Shown here piece by piece: positions 1-10,235 of a DNA stretch of 64,000 nt. A model generated the notes under the pieces. That model had not been told where the DNA came from, searched no databases, and was given only the letters and a program-made list of their open reading frames with translations. Numbering within the stretch: position 1 is the first letter of the stretch; every line of letters begins with the position of its first letter. The position numbers and the translations under genes were made by a program. Source of the stretch: Spirometra erinaceieuropaei (taxonomy: Eukaryota > Platyhelminthes > Cestoda > Diphyllobothriidea > Diphyllobothriidae); the NCBI GenBank assembly GCA_902702965.1, contig CACRXP010000071.1, positions 412,540 through 476,539 of the forward strand, read 5' to 3'.

Positions 1-713
1 CACCTCCTCCCCACGTGGAATCGCGTTGATCAGACCAGCTCAGCAAACGCCCTTTCCGAGTGACCTTGATTTCGGACATGCCAAAGGGCTTCTGGCGGTT
101 CCGCTTCTCTAGTGCTAACGAGCGGACGAGCCCACAAACCCTTATCGATGCACCCTTCGAGTTAGGTTTGCATTCAGCAGCAGCTCCCGCCGTGGGATGG
201 TCAACCTTCGCCCATCACTTCAGGCGGTGATTGTGCCCTTGACGCAAATGGTCGTGTTCTCACGAACTAACGAGTTATATCTCACGAGCCCCTAGCCTTA
301 AAGGCAGCAAGTAAACCTGAGCAGTGAATAATATAGACATTCTAAACGTTAAGTAACCTGACAACAGAGCGCGACAGCAAAGCAGGCCAGCAAGGCGGGT
401 TGTACAGGTGTGTCGTTTTTCGTCACATTCAAACAAGCAATCCGGGCAAAGAAAACAGGACTAAATTGTCAAAGGTAAATTCGTCCGCTACCTCACCACA
501 ACCTAGTCATCTGTACCTGTAAAGCAAAAATGGAGAGCTCATTTACGGATTTATAGCCCTCAGTGCTAATGTAAAGGCTTACAGAACCAGATTTTTGGTT
601 AACCAGGCAACGGTAGGGTCACGGACGCCAATTAGGTGCAGGTAGACTGTGGGTCGCCCGCCTTTGGTCGCAGATAAAACTTCTGTATGACACCTAACAC
701 GTCCGGGTGGAAG
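1..713. other. No gene or repeat recognised
   Basis: No frame here shows family motifs. The stretch lies downstream of exon 15 and is expected to be intron of the WD40 gene. I looked for the next WD blade on the minus strand and did not find it. Confidence 0.4.
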
Positions 714-860
714 AGCACGATAATGAGTCTATATAGACATTTCTGTAGCGCCTGGTTCTCGGGGCGTTTGTCTACAAGGTCAGTAGCACAGGCCTGTGAA
801 ACGTGCAGGCCAAGGTACACGGGAGAAAACGTAATCTGGAAACGCCTACTTAAGCCAATG
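714..860. repeat. Dispersed repeat shared with 45845-45990
   Basis: The two stretches share an alignable core including TCTATATAG, a CAGCGCCT-like string (here TAGCGCC), GTTCTCGGGGCG and GAAAACGTAATC (GAGAACGTAATC in the second copy). Both are in the same orientation. The similarity is strong for about 50 bp and then decays. The parent element is unknown. Confidence 0.45.
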
Positions 861-1699
861 TAGTAGGAGTCTTACGCACTTTTGAGCCTACCCGGGGGGG
901 GGGGAGACAAACCAGCCCCCACCGCGATATCTGGTCAAGTACTAATGACTGGCAGTTGTACCCAAGATCAGAGAAACAAAAAACGGAGATTAACGGATCA
1001 TTAATTAAGGGATTATAGAAATGTACGCCGGGGAATAGGTCCAGTTTTTCCGTATTCGAACCCTTTTTCAAGATGGAACGCCATGAACTATCCGGCTGGA
1101 TACCTGATCTGCATGCATCCAGCATTTTACTCGAAAGTATCGTTTTTTGTCAGCGACCGTCTTCTGTGTTTTCCTGCATTCCATCAGCTTACGGCCCGGC
1201 ATGCTGCCCCATCCGCAAGTCCCTCCCCCATCACAATGCCCGTATGACACGATCAACAGTATACCGACAGTTAATTGGGCTCCTTCACCCAACCGTTGCC
1301 GTTGGCTAGTGAGCCACCAAAATTTCCAGATTTACTGGTCTCAAGTGTCTCTTATGAGGGTTATTACAGAACGCGCATAGACCTACAAACAGTAAGGTCT
1401 CCAAGATCTCACTAAGAAGAACGCTTAGGAATGAAATCATTCCTAAAGGATTTTTTAGAACAAAGATTGAAAATTCATCCCGTCCGCAAATACAAGAGAA
1501 CTGATATCGTGTCCTAGATATGTCAAAAAATCTGCAATTTAGCTGAATGTGAAGCCGATGGAGAATTCCGAAAACCGTCAGGTTTACTGAAAATTTACTC
1601 CTAAAACTGGGAACTGGACATGAGCAGTAACCGAAATAAAAGTTTAGGCATAAACCTTTACTTATGCTTTAATCTAGGGAAAAAAGAGCCATTTTTTAC
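861..1699. other. No gene recognised (intron downstream of exon 15)
   Basis: This stretch contains a short poly-G run near 896 and several overlapping short frames on both strands. None of them has recognisable motifs or splice-supported ends. Confidence 0.4.
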
Positions 1700-1860
1700 C
1701 ACACTCCTCAAAGGGAAAGAGGCATATAGCGGTTGCCGCATATACACTGCCCAGAAGTGAATTTTGTCAGAGGGTCCACTGGATACCAGAGAGGCGGCAG
1801 TTTTTGTTCGTTCGCGGCTTCCCAGAAAGAGAAGACTATTCACACACCATTCGCCACCCA
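1700..1860 (-). CDS. WD40 gene exon 15 (last exon inside the window)
   Basis: This exon is 161 nt. The acceptor TTTTCTCTTTAG|TG is strong, and its first two bases complete the Leu codon begun in exon 14. It encodes CVNSLLFLGSRERTKTAASL and SSGPSDKIHFW, resembling the V-E-x-L-L-F-L ... S-G-x-x-x-x-I-x-F-W blade that follows the insert in this family. The proposed donor is GTGTG|GTAAAA (phase 0). The frame is still open there, so at least one more exon lies beyond the window. Confidence 0.8.
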
Positions 1861-2367
1861 CTAAAGAGAAAAGCGTTCATAATTCCATCAAAAATAACTG
1901 AATATTTGTAAACTAACACCTTATTTATGCAATTCGGTCCTGAGGTCACTGAATGCAACAAGGTTGCAACTGTTTCAATGAGGGCAAAAATAGTTATCTG
2001 ATTTTTTCGGAAGTCGGGGAACAATGCCCTATGCAGGTCGCCTTATCAACCAAAATTTCTTGTGAAGTACATATATACATATATATGTACCGTACTGTAC
2101 CAATCTACTTGCATTCTCTGTCGTCCCTTCTCGCTGCTGCTATATATATGCTGCAAAACTGGCATCCCAAAAAATTTAATTAAAAATAAGTGAGATTCTT
2201 TGATAAGAGAATAACATTTGATGCGTAAATTTTCGAGTCTGGTTCCCCAGGTCGTCGTCAGACTTTTAGGCTATGTACAAAAGCAGTTAACTATTTAACC
2301 GTGTCGAACAAGTGATTTTATGGTTGACCGAAGCCGGCGCCAATGCGCGTCAATGGTTTTTTGTCAT

Positions 2368-2381
2368 ATATATATATATAC
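2368..2381. repeat. (TA)n at the left edge of the Penelope-like element
   Basis: A short ATATATATATATAC run directly precedes the first recognisable residues of the Penelope-like element. The element also ends in (TA)n at 4494, so it is bracketed by TA repeats. Confidence 0.6.
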
Positions 2382-4186
2382 TGGAGGACCGACAGGCGTA
2401 CCTACCATGTAACGATGAACCGATGAGGAGGCTGGTGACGCAACTGGACAAGACACTCGCCGACGTGCAAACGAGCAAGGCAATAAGCAAATGGGTACGA
2501 CTGGCCATTAAGCCAGTAGACGCGGCCGCACCAAGGTTCTACGGACTACCAAAGATACACAAAGCCGGGGTTGCCCTCCGGCCAATCGTATCATTGCGCG
2601 GCGCACCTACATTCAATTTGGCCAAATGGCTGTTCCGAAACCTGAGGTCTCTCACCTCGGACGCGGGCACGACAGTCTGTTCAGCGACTCAGTTCCTGGA
2701 GCGGATCAAAGGGATGAGACTTGCCGAAGACGAGGTCCTGTTGTCATTCGACGTCACCTCTCTTTTCACCTCGATCCCGCAAGACCTGGCAATCGAAACG
2801 GTCAGCGAGCTGCTCGAGAGTCAGTACGACGAGAAGGACGTGACGGTAAAAAGGAGACATCTCGTCCAATTGCTGAGATTCTGCCTGAAGACGTACTTTA
2901 CCTTTGAAGGCACGACCTACGTGCAGGTCAAGGGGACGCCAATGGGATCGCCGCTCTCGGGCTTCATCACAGAGGCAGTTCTCCAAAAAATAGAGACCCT
3001 CGTTTTCTCAACCTATAAGCCGAAATTTTGGGCTCGATATGTCGATGATACCTTCCTTATCATTAAGCGGTAAATGGTCAAGGCATTCCATGATGTCCTG
3101 AACTCTGTTTTCCCTGGCATCCAGTTCACAATGGAGGCGGAAGCCAACAAACAACCCCCGTTCCTGGACGTTCTCGTCCATCGAAAACCCAATGGGCACC
3201 TTAAAACGACGGTATATAGGAAGGCCACTAATAAGCGCCAACTCCTGAGCTTCCACAGTAAGCACCCGTTAGGCCACAAACGCAGTTGTTTGCGAACACT
3301 TTACAGAAGGGCAGAAACACACTGCAGCGAGCCGGACGACAGAAGGTCAGAACTACGCTATCTCCAGCGCCTCTTCATGGCCAACGGGTATCCTCGCAAC
3401 TTCATCGAACGTAGCAGACAGGCCGGACCGAGCCGACGTTTGGTGACAGAACGACCAACAATATAGCGGACGCTTCCATACATCGACGGCGTTTCTGAGG
3501 CCGTCTCGCGTCTCTTAAGACCGCTGGGGATCGGCATCGCCCACGGACCGGGGTCAACAATTCGACATCTGGTCATGAGACCTAAGGCCCCTCTGCCACT
3601 AGGTGAAAACACGAACGCCATCTACCGGATCCGGTGTAACTCTTGCGAAGTCAACTACATTGGGGAGACCGGCAAACGGCTACAGACCCGTGTTGGAGAA
3701 CACATGAGGGCAGTAAGGCGAATGGACCCTTTGTCTCTGGTGGTCGAACACTGCGCCGATGCCGCACACACGTTCGCCTTTCAGCATGCGGAAATTCTGG
3801 GCCGGGGAAACGATCGCATAGCCACGGGAACAATCGAGGCTTGGCACACGGGGACAACCTCCATCAACCGCTGTGTGGCTCTTCCCGCTGCCTACCAAGC
3901 TCTTCGAGCGCAGCTTAGTAAACAAATGAGCAGACGTGCACCCAGGCTAAACATGAATCCAGACATGAGCGAGTCGATGGCGGATACACACTCAGTCACC
4001 CCTCAACCGGGTTCCGACGAAGGCGCAGTCCTCACCACAGCCGGTCCATCTACTAGTCCGGCGGACGAGAAAACGGACACTCGTTGCGGCGTTAACAAGA
4101 TTGCCAGGCTTGGACGACAGCTACGGTCAATGAAGGTACGAACGACGACCACCAACGTCTCAACGCCGGCCCCCGATGTGGATTGA
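2382..4186 (+). pseudogene. Penelope-like retroelement ORF (RT + GIY-YIG), two nonsense stops
   Basis: One reading frame runs through the whole stretch. It encodes a PLE reverse transcriptase (YGLPKIHK, PIVSLRGAPTF, LLSFDVTSLFTSIP, GTPMGSPLSG, with YVDD at 3038-3049) followed by a GIY-YIG-type endonuclease (AIYRIRC at about 3618, YIGETGKRL at about 3656). The frame is broken only by TAA at 3071-3073 and TAG at 3464-3466, and no frameshift was seen. The 5' end is truncated: homology starts right after a (TA)n run and the N-terminus is missing. It lies in intron 14 of the WD40 gene in the opposite orientation. The two stops suggest a fairly young but inactive copy. Confidence 0.93.
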
Positions 4187-4491
4187 GTACATTCCGTCAC
4201 CCTCCCTCCCTCCCCCCTCCGCCCGCCACAGTTCATGTGTGCATGCGGTTGATGACCACTAAAGCTGATCCACCACCCCTTCATCCGGCGAAAAGATGCT
4301 CTAGGACTCCCTCCGGCCCTTCCCCCTGCCGCCCTGACTTCATATGTAAGAAAACCCGTTTTGACATGACTGTCACCCACCGATAAATACTGCGAGGCGC
4401 GATACCACACTCACCTCCGACGATGGAAGCTTGTATGCTTTTGAAACGTCAGGACAGTAAAACTATGGTTCCCGAGATCGCCTTTTCTTCT

Positions 4492-4493
<2 letters not shown>
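4187..4493 (+). mobile_element. 3' untranslated tail of the Penelope-like element
   Basis: This stretch follows the GIY-YIG reading frame and runs to the (TA)n at 4494. It is C-rich at first (4200-4330). It holds a hammerhead-like fold at 4414-4453 ending in the GAAACGTC string typical of PLE terminal repeats. Confidence 0.7.
4414..4453 (+). ncRNA. Hammerhead ribozyme motif of Penelope type
   Basis: Core bases 4417-4423 read CCGACGA (consensus CUGANGA, one mismatch). Stem II pairs 4425-4430 (GGAAGC) with 4437-4442 (GCTTTT), including two G-U pairs, around a six-base loop. GAAA is at 4443-4446. Stem III is the two-base-pair AC/GT, and the cleavage triplet is GTC ending at 4450. Stem I is CCT/AGG. 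PLEs are known to carry such minimal hammerheads with tiny stem III in their terminal repeats. The core C at the second position may lower or abolish cleavage. Confidence 0.65.
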
Positions 4494-4528
<35 letters not shown>

Positions 4529-4529
4529 T
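4494..4529. repeat. (TA)n microsatellite between PLE tail and SINE-like repeat
   Basis: An almost pure TA run with one C (TACATATATG) at its right end. It sits between the Penelope tail and the hammerhead-bearing repeat. Confidence 0.9.
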
Positions 4530-4574
4530 GACTGGCTGATGACGGCTAATAAGCCAGAAATGGCCATTCCGGTC
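4530..4574 (+). ncRNA. Hammerhead ribozyme motif in SINE-like repeat
   Basis: Stem I is GACTGG (4530-4535) with CCGGTC (4569-4574), six base pairs with one G-U. The core CTGATGA is at 4536-4542. Stem II is GGC/GCC (4544-4546 with 4553-4555) with loop TAATAA, flanked by a C/A mismatch. GAAA is at 4557-4560. Stem III is the self-complementary ATGG/CCAT (4560-4567). The predicted cleavage triplet is ATT, ending at 4568. All core positions are consensus. A palindromic loopless stem III suggests a form that would act as a dimer. Conservation of the spacing in five other copies supports function at least in the ancestral element. Confidence 0.72.
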
Positions 4575-4712
4575 TCCCTTGTCTTTGTCGGTATTACCTT
4601 TCCAACATATATCACTAGTCGCTGTGCGACTGCCTGCGAGGGTTTAAGTATGAGCCCCAAGGCACAACGGAACGAGCATGTTCCGTAACCTGGTCGGTGA
4701 GCACCCACTATC
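4530..4712 (+). mobile_element. SINE-like repeat body, copy 1 (no tRNA head)
   Basis: About 180 bp are homologous to 27935-28125 (both end in an ACCTGRTCGGTGAGC string) and, for the first 50 bp, to copies at 10141, 20930, 22940 and 27703. It begins with a hammerhead fold. It is bracketed by (TA)n on both sides and lacks the tRNA-like head seen at 27775-27852. Confidence 0.7.
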
Positions 4713-4745
4713 ATAATATATATATATATATATATACATATATAT
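4713..4745. repeat. (TA)n microsatellite
   Basis: A TA run with one interruption (TACATATATATG) on the right flank of the SINE-like repeat. Confidence 0.9.
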
Positions 4746-4999
4746 GCAGAGTAACATCACCGACGAAGACCCGATCGAAAACAGTGATATGGCAGTCCAA
4801 GCCGCTCTTGATTTGCTTGCCATCGTCAGGTCAGTGCAACCATTTCACAGCCCCTAAGAACTAAGACTTGAACTTGGTGGAAAGGCCTCAGGATAAATTG
4901 GTCTTTTAGACACGAACAGCAAAATAATGCATTTACGTCATTGGACACAGTATTGGGGTATTTGTCAACTTATGTATGGCAAAAATTATCTCAACTTAC

Positions 5000-5499
5000 A
5001 TGCTGCGCCTTCCAAACGTCTCTTTGGAGAAGCACTAGACACTTGCGTAGAGGACGCAGTCTCAGTGGTCTTCCCTGAGTTTGCAATTGAGGTAAAAGTT
5101 GCCGAACGCGAATGTTCTGACCCCTCGGAGAGAAGGCAGCTCTTAGATGTGCCTCGGGGGCCCCAGGCAGTGTTTCTGCTTCTTGACATCGAGGTGCCGG
5201 AGATCGAGGTCACAGAAGAGGTTCTTTCGGTGGACGATATCACCGAAAGCCGTTTGAAGATATGGCCACTCACTGTGTTCCAGACCAGAATCTCGCCAGC
5301 AAAGTCTGCGGTAGCTAGAAAGCCACTAGAACCCACAGCAAGCGCCTGAATGTCCTCTGCATGTCCTATGGTGAGATCATGCCCCCAGTGAGGAATTGGC
5401 CGTTGTATCTGCCCAATACTTTCTTTAAGTGCGCCTCTGTCCTCGATTACGTCCGCGTACAGATTAATATGTCGGTCCCAACCCACCGACACAATAAAT
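5000..5499 (-). CDS. WD40 gene exon 14 (GWDRHINLY blade, Ser-rich insert)
   Basis: This is the longest exon, 500 nt, with acceptor TTTGCCAG|A and donor CAT|GTAAGT, phase 1. It encodes FIVSVGWDRHINLYAD, a hallmark of the WDR49/WDR64/WDY group, then GHAEDIQALAVGSSGFLATA and GEILVWNTVSGHIFKRL. About 80 residues rich in Ser/Thr follow (from roughly the middle of the exon), probably a disordered loop between blades. Confidence 0.94.
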
Positions 5500-7246
5500 C
5501 TGGCAAACATAAACAGGACGGTGGACAGGTTAATTCATTGGGAGGGCAGTATGTGCGGTTAGGAAACAACAAAGATTTTCGAATTTATGAGGTGTTCTTT
5601 ATTCTCTGGTGCAGCGGCAAGCCGCGATCTTTACAAGCCCGAGCCATCAACCTCACAACAAACACAACTAACAGCTTGTAGCAACGTAAGTGCATTACGA
5701 TAGGATTTCAAGTGAACATCCCCTATTGATATTGGATTAAATCTAGGAAATAGCCGAAATAAGTTATAATGGCCACTTTAGTGATGTCTCTGCACTTTGT
5801 CCAGGACCCAATAGGCAGTTCGAGTAAATGGGGTATTAAATTATATCAAAGTGAAAGGCAAGACAATTTTTTAGGAGGAAATCTATTTGCATGTCAAAAG
5901 TTTCCGCAACGTTCGCCCATCCGACAGCAGCTGTTCAGTAACCTGGTGCTTCTTCAGAGAAATTTTATAAAAAACAACAACAACAACTAATGCTTAGGCC
6001 TGCATTGGCATTTAAAGCTACTTATATCCGAAACTCCATGTTGGTCACTCAGATGCAGACAGTCAAAAATTGCGTGTCTTAAATTGCGTGTATTGGATCC
6101 ACCTCCCTGCTCATAATACCGAAATTTTCGTCTTATAAACAAATCCTGACCAAGAATTTGCCGAAAGTCGTACTCGATTACTCAGATGGAACAAGCATAG
6201 CATAAGAAATGCTTTCAGCCGCAATAGAATTCTTCCAAATACTATGCAACCATCGGATCCTTTTCAAGAAAGATCTGAGCTCCCGGCAGTGCAAATCGCT
6301 TAAGCTGATTGAAAAAAGTAGTTTACTGGAATACCCTCGTGAAAAAATGTACGTGCCTACTTAATTGGATAGAGTAGTTTGGATAACATATTAATTATTG
6401 GATCGCGCGTCGGTGACCGGGAGTCAATAAATGAGCTTACGGTAGCCCAAGTCGTGGGTCCGGTTTAGAGTAAATATTAAGTGGTCTTAGCATCAACCTC
6501 AACCCCAACTCTGCTGGTCTTTAGTGAGTACGGAGCCTGTTAGACGTTTCGTATCCTACGACTCGCAGTGCCTGGTCTTATACGTCGCCAAAGATAATAA
6601 AACACCCCCTTCCTAGAATAAGTAGTGAGGAGTGCTCACGACTTAATGGACTGTTAATCGCTTTAGCAGTGCGAGAGTACGGCTACAGCTACTGACATCC
6701 GAATACTCCATATAGGACTTGTTCGGTGTTATCATGGGTTTCTTTTGCAGTGTCCTGCTGTTGCGTGAAAGATTAATGCGCCTAACTAAACAAGCGACGC
6801 TCGCACAAAATGTCTACTTTTGTACAATTTTCAGGCTCGGACTTGGTCCTTTTTGATGTCTCCACAAAATCCCGATTATCAGTTACTTGGCAGTAAATTG
6901 GAGGGTGGTTTTGCCGAATGATACCTGTGATCCTCGAAGATTTCATAACGCCTAAACTTGGAGACCTAGGGCGCCCTTAATGTATGCCACATTGCTCTTT
7001 TGAAGATTTTGATAAATTGGTGTCCCGTAGTTCATTTACAGCCTACGACTCACAAAAGTCAGATTTTATATGAAGCTTACTTGTTGATGCGAAGTTATAG
7101 AGTATTCCTTGTCAATCAAAATATTTAGTATTCAAGAGATAAGGTCGGGAGGAATTATCTGTTTAAATGGTCCTAATAAACGAAAAATAACTACGTAACC
7201 AATGCATGAGGTGAATGCAGAACAAAGACTTAGGAGATTTACCTAC
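5500..7246. other. Intron 13 of the WD40 gene, nothing recognised
   Basis: AT-rich sequence without recognisable coding or repeat structure, apart from a few short frames on both strands. It is bounded by exon 14 and exon 13. Confidence 0.6.
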
Positions 7247-7310
7247 CTATTGAACCCAATTCGAACACACTGTAAACTGGAAATTTCACAGTTCCTGTCG
7301 TTTATTTCAC
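7247..7310 (-). CDS. WD40 gene exon 13
   Basis: This exon is 64 nt (2 + 60 + 2), with acceptor GCATTTCTAG|GT and donor AATAG|GTAGGT. It encodes EINDRNCEISSLQCVRIGFN, the family's E-I-x-x-L strand that runs into R-F-I-V-S-V-G-W-D-R. The Arg codon is split across the intron (AG|A). Phase matches on both sides. Confidence 0.88.
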
Positions 7311-7747
7311 CTAGAAATGCAGAAATAACGTTTGCGTGTTTGAAATGAACAAGGGATACTAGCAATATGATTAGAGACTTTGTCGTGCAAAATGATTTTG
7401 GTGGATTTCTTATTCTTCCCAAAGAAGGGATAATATGCGAAATACTGGCAAAGTCAGAGACTGAGACGCAGATAGGATTAGGAAAAACCATTCTTTACCC
7501 AGACTGACAAACACTGGGAAGTGGGTCGTCTTGCCAATTTGTTTTTTATAAAATTAAATAGTCTGGTGCCCCCCTTTTAGTTGACCTCTACAAATACGCT
7601 AATTTGTCAGACTTCTTCATTTTCTTCACTTGGTCAAGACAGGCGAAGAGCTGGAAACACCTACATCCTCTCAAGCTGTGTGATATGAGTTGCTCCTAAT
7701 GGAACGTCTTAATTTTTCGATTACTCCCACTTAGTCCTTCGACATCT

Positions 7748-7904
<157 letters not shown>

Positions 7905-8251
7905 ACTGGCACCTCTCACGTAAGTGGAAAGTGTGCTTTTTGGCTCATTCGATGCATGTGAGATTCGACCGTTCTGTTCCCCTTGCGTGTACAATTCTGG
8001 GGTGTGTTTGGAAGATCAGGTGTGGCGTGTGGCGTGCGCAGACGGGCTCTCTAGCTCCGTCAGCCACTACGCCCATTTCCCGCGCCAGAGGACTGACCAA
8101 CTCGGACAGTAGCTGGGGCCTCGGAATGGGAATAGAGAGTGAGGTGAAGATTCAGAGCACCTTTCCCAGCAGAAACAATCTGATAAGCATGGAACTATCA
8201 CGGTGAACTGAAAACCGTGGCGTGTAGGGTTATCAACTGACGGGATAATTC

Positions 8252-8345
8252 GGATCTCAGTTTCAGTTTCAGTTTCAGTTTATTTGAGGGAAATATAGGT
8301 GTTAAACCTTTGAACTCCCTATTTGTTACAAGGAGGCGAACAATA
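8252..8345 (-). mobile_element. CR1-like LINE 3' end fragment
   Basis: On the minus strand this reads ACAAATAGGGAGTTCAAAGG, then TTTCCCTCAAATAAACTGAA and a tail of (ACTGAA)n. It matches the 3' end of the CR1-like LINE at 17305-17353 and the copy at 58947-58998. It is strongly 5'-truncated. Confidence 0.75.
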
Positions 8346-8656
8346 AAAAAAAAATGTGAAAATTGAAACATCAAACGGCTACAGAGTTTCTTCAGACTGG
8401 CAACGTTTTGTAAGCCAGACAGATAAACGAATTGTTCCAAAAGTTAAAAACATTAACGTTACTAAATGTGCTGTACAGTAGTCTGTCTAGGGATAGTTGG
8501 TGCTATCTCAGTTTCGGAGGGAGACGAATTGAATGCCAACACACATTTAACAGACATGGGACAATATTAAAAAAACAAACGTTACTGAAATATAGGAAGT
8601 AATATAACAACATTAATACACATTAATAATACTCGTAGTATGTGTTTGTGTGGAAT

Positions 8657-8985
8657 GGCGAACTGGTGATCTGAGAGTCAAGCTGCAATGCTTCCTTCTT
8701 AATGCCGCCTCTGTGGCACTCCCAAAAAGCGGGATCCGAACCGGGTGTGATGGCACGCCTAGGAGCGGCTCCGGCCGCGCCAGCCACCTGCGTCCTCTCC
8801 CACCTCCGATCTTCTTGATTTGGTGATGACACCGGACTGAGGCGTAGGAGGAGTGTGTGCAGTAGATGCAGACACAATAAACTAACTCATGCGCATTTCA
8901 AGGTGCCCGATCTTACTCTGCTGTGGAGCACACGGTGGGCACCGTCAAAAGCGACGGTCGAACAGCCTCACGGGACCTCAAAAAA
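8657..8985 (+). repeat. Dispersed GC-rich repeat R1, copy 1
   Basis: This shares CCAGCCACCTGCG, a TCTTCTTGATT/GGTT stretch, GACACCGG and GTGGAGCACAC-GGTCGAAC blocks with 13338-13545 (reverse), 24068-24445, 28845-29075 (reverse) and 43690-44150. It is a multicopy dispersed element of unknown class, with no coding frame common to all copies. Confidence 0.65.
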
Positions 8986-9040
8986 CTGTTCTGTTTGTTG
9001 GTTTGCATAAGGATTTAAAATAAAACAAAAAAATTCATAC

Positions 9041-9227
9041 CAGGACACAATTCTCGAAGACAGGCACCCGAGTGATAATTCCAAATTCGAATAATACCAT
9101 CTTGGCCTGCAGTTAGAAGCCGTCGCCCGGCCAGGTCAAAGCATATGCTGGTTATGGCCATGTTACCGGATCCGCCATCGAAAGCGTAGAGGAATTTGCC
9201 AGAGTCGAAGTCCCAAACTTTTATAAC
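9041..9227 (-). CDS. WD40 gene exon 12 (two blade ends)
   Basis: This exon is 187 nt with acceptor TTTTTTGCAG|GTT and donor CCTG|GTATGA, phase 1. It encodes VIKVWDFDSGKFLYAF, then ITSICFDLAGRRLLTAGQDG and IIRIWNYHSGACLREL. It therefore holds one blade terminus and one complete blade with textbook W-D / W-N turns. It was the easiest exon to recognise as WD40. Confidence 0.95.
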
Positions 9228-9524
9228 CTGCAAAAAATAAACAGTCCTCGGGAAGGGAAAAAGGGTCAAACGAAAGGTCCCCTTTGTCGAAAAGTAGAAA
9301 AAATTCTGCGAATATTCCTATGTTACACTTTAAAAATCGATTCGGCAACTCATCATCAGGCCAACTGAAATTGAAGATATGAGAATTCCACAGGGGCTAT
9401 TAACACTCATCGTTCCCATGTCACCCGCATGACCAGGTCAGCGTGTTGTGTTGGGAGGGGGGGAGAGGGTGGCATAGGCCGTGAGTTATGTTTGTAAGTC
9501 GGTCACGTAAAGTACACATCACTG

Positions 9525-9791
9525 TCACCATGGGGTTCGGGCGGCGCGTAATAACCATCTGGGGTCGGTGTTGGCCACGGAAGACAGAGCGCCTGTTTCA
9601 ACGTCTTCTGACAACATAACATTGAGTCCACCAGCTGTATAGCCACTGCCTCGGCTATGACTAACACTCATTGGTGTAGGCCCCTGTGAGCTTCTCATAT
9701 TTTCAATTCTCATGTAACCGTACTGGCCTGATGACGAGTTACCGAAAACATGTTTGTCAAGTTGACTTTCCAAATAAATAAATAAATAAAT
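9525..9791. repeat. Possible retroelement 3' end with (AAAT)n tail
   Basis: A stretch ending in (AAAT)n at 9771-9791 on the plus strand. It contains GGCCTGATGACGAGTTACCGAA. A closely similar string occurs inverted at 9340-9365. The short reading frame through it has no known motif. The tetranucleotide tail suggests a LINE or SINE terminus. Confidence 0.35.
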
Positions 9792-10140
9792 GAAAACGCC
9801 TTTTTCACAACAAAAACAGATAAAATATGCAACAAAAGGCCTGACGCATAGGCCCGTGATTTAAGGAAGGAGTCACGTTTCTCCCTTGACCAAAGGAATT
9901 ATTATTTGCGTTAGTAGAAGAACATAGAGATACGTAATTGGCAAAGATTTATTGCTAACTGCAGCATCATATAAGATACGGTTAAGGTATTCTGACGCTT
10001 TCCATGACCATTTTTAACACCTAAGGTCTGTACTAGGTCCATAACAAAGACTACGCCTGGGTCAGTTTTCTTAAATTTGCCCTGGTTGGTTGGTCGGTCT
10101 TGATCGTACTGGGCCACCGGTCGGTGTCCAGTTCTGAAAA

Positions 10141-10235
10141 GAGTATCAACTAAGACGGGGCGGAATGAGATGGCCATTTCTGACTTGCTTGCCGTCGCCA
10201 GCCAGACATACCCTAACCCAGGCTGGGGTTATTTT
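10141..10235 (-). mobile_element. SINE-like repeat, copy 2 (fragment)
   Basis: On the minus strand the core CTGGCGA (10201-10195), a 14-nt stem II segment, GAAA (10080 series: 10180-10177) and ATGG/CCAT stem III keep the spacing of the 4530 copy. Stem II pairs GGC with GTC by one wobble. The preceding ACCCCAGCCTGGGTTAGGGT matches the region 5' of the hammerhead in the 27.7-kb copy. Confidence 0.6.

Noticed and set aside
2226..2265. Minus-strand CTGACGA ... GAAAA with CTGG/CCAG hairpin
   Set aside because: The pair next to the core is mismatched, stem I is only two base pairs and the cleavage triplet is poor.
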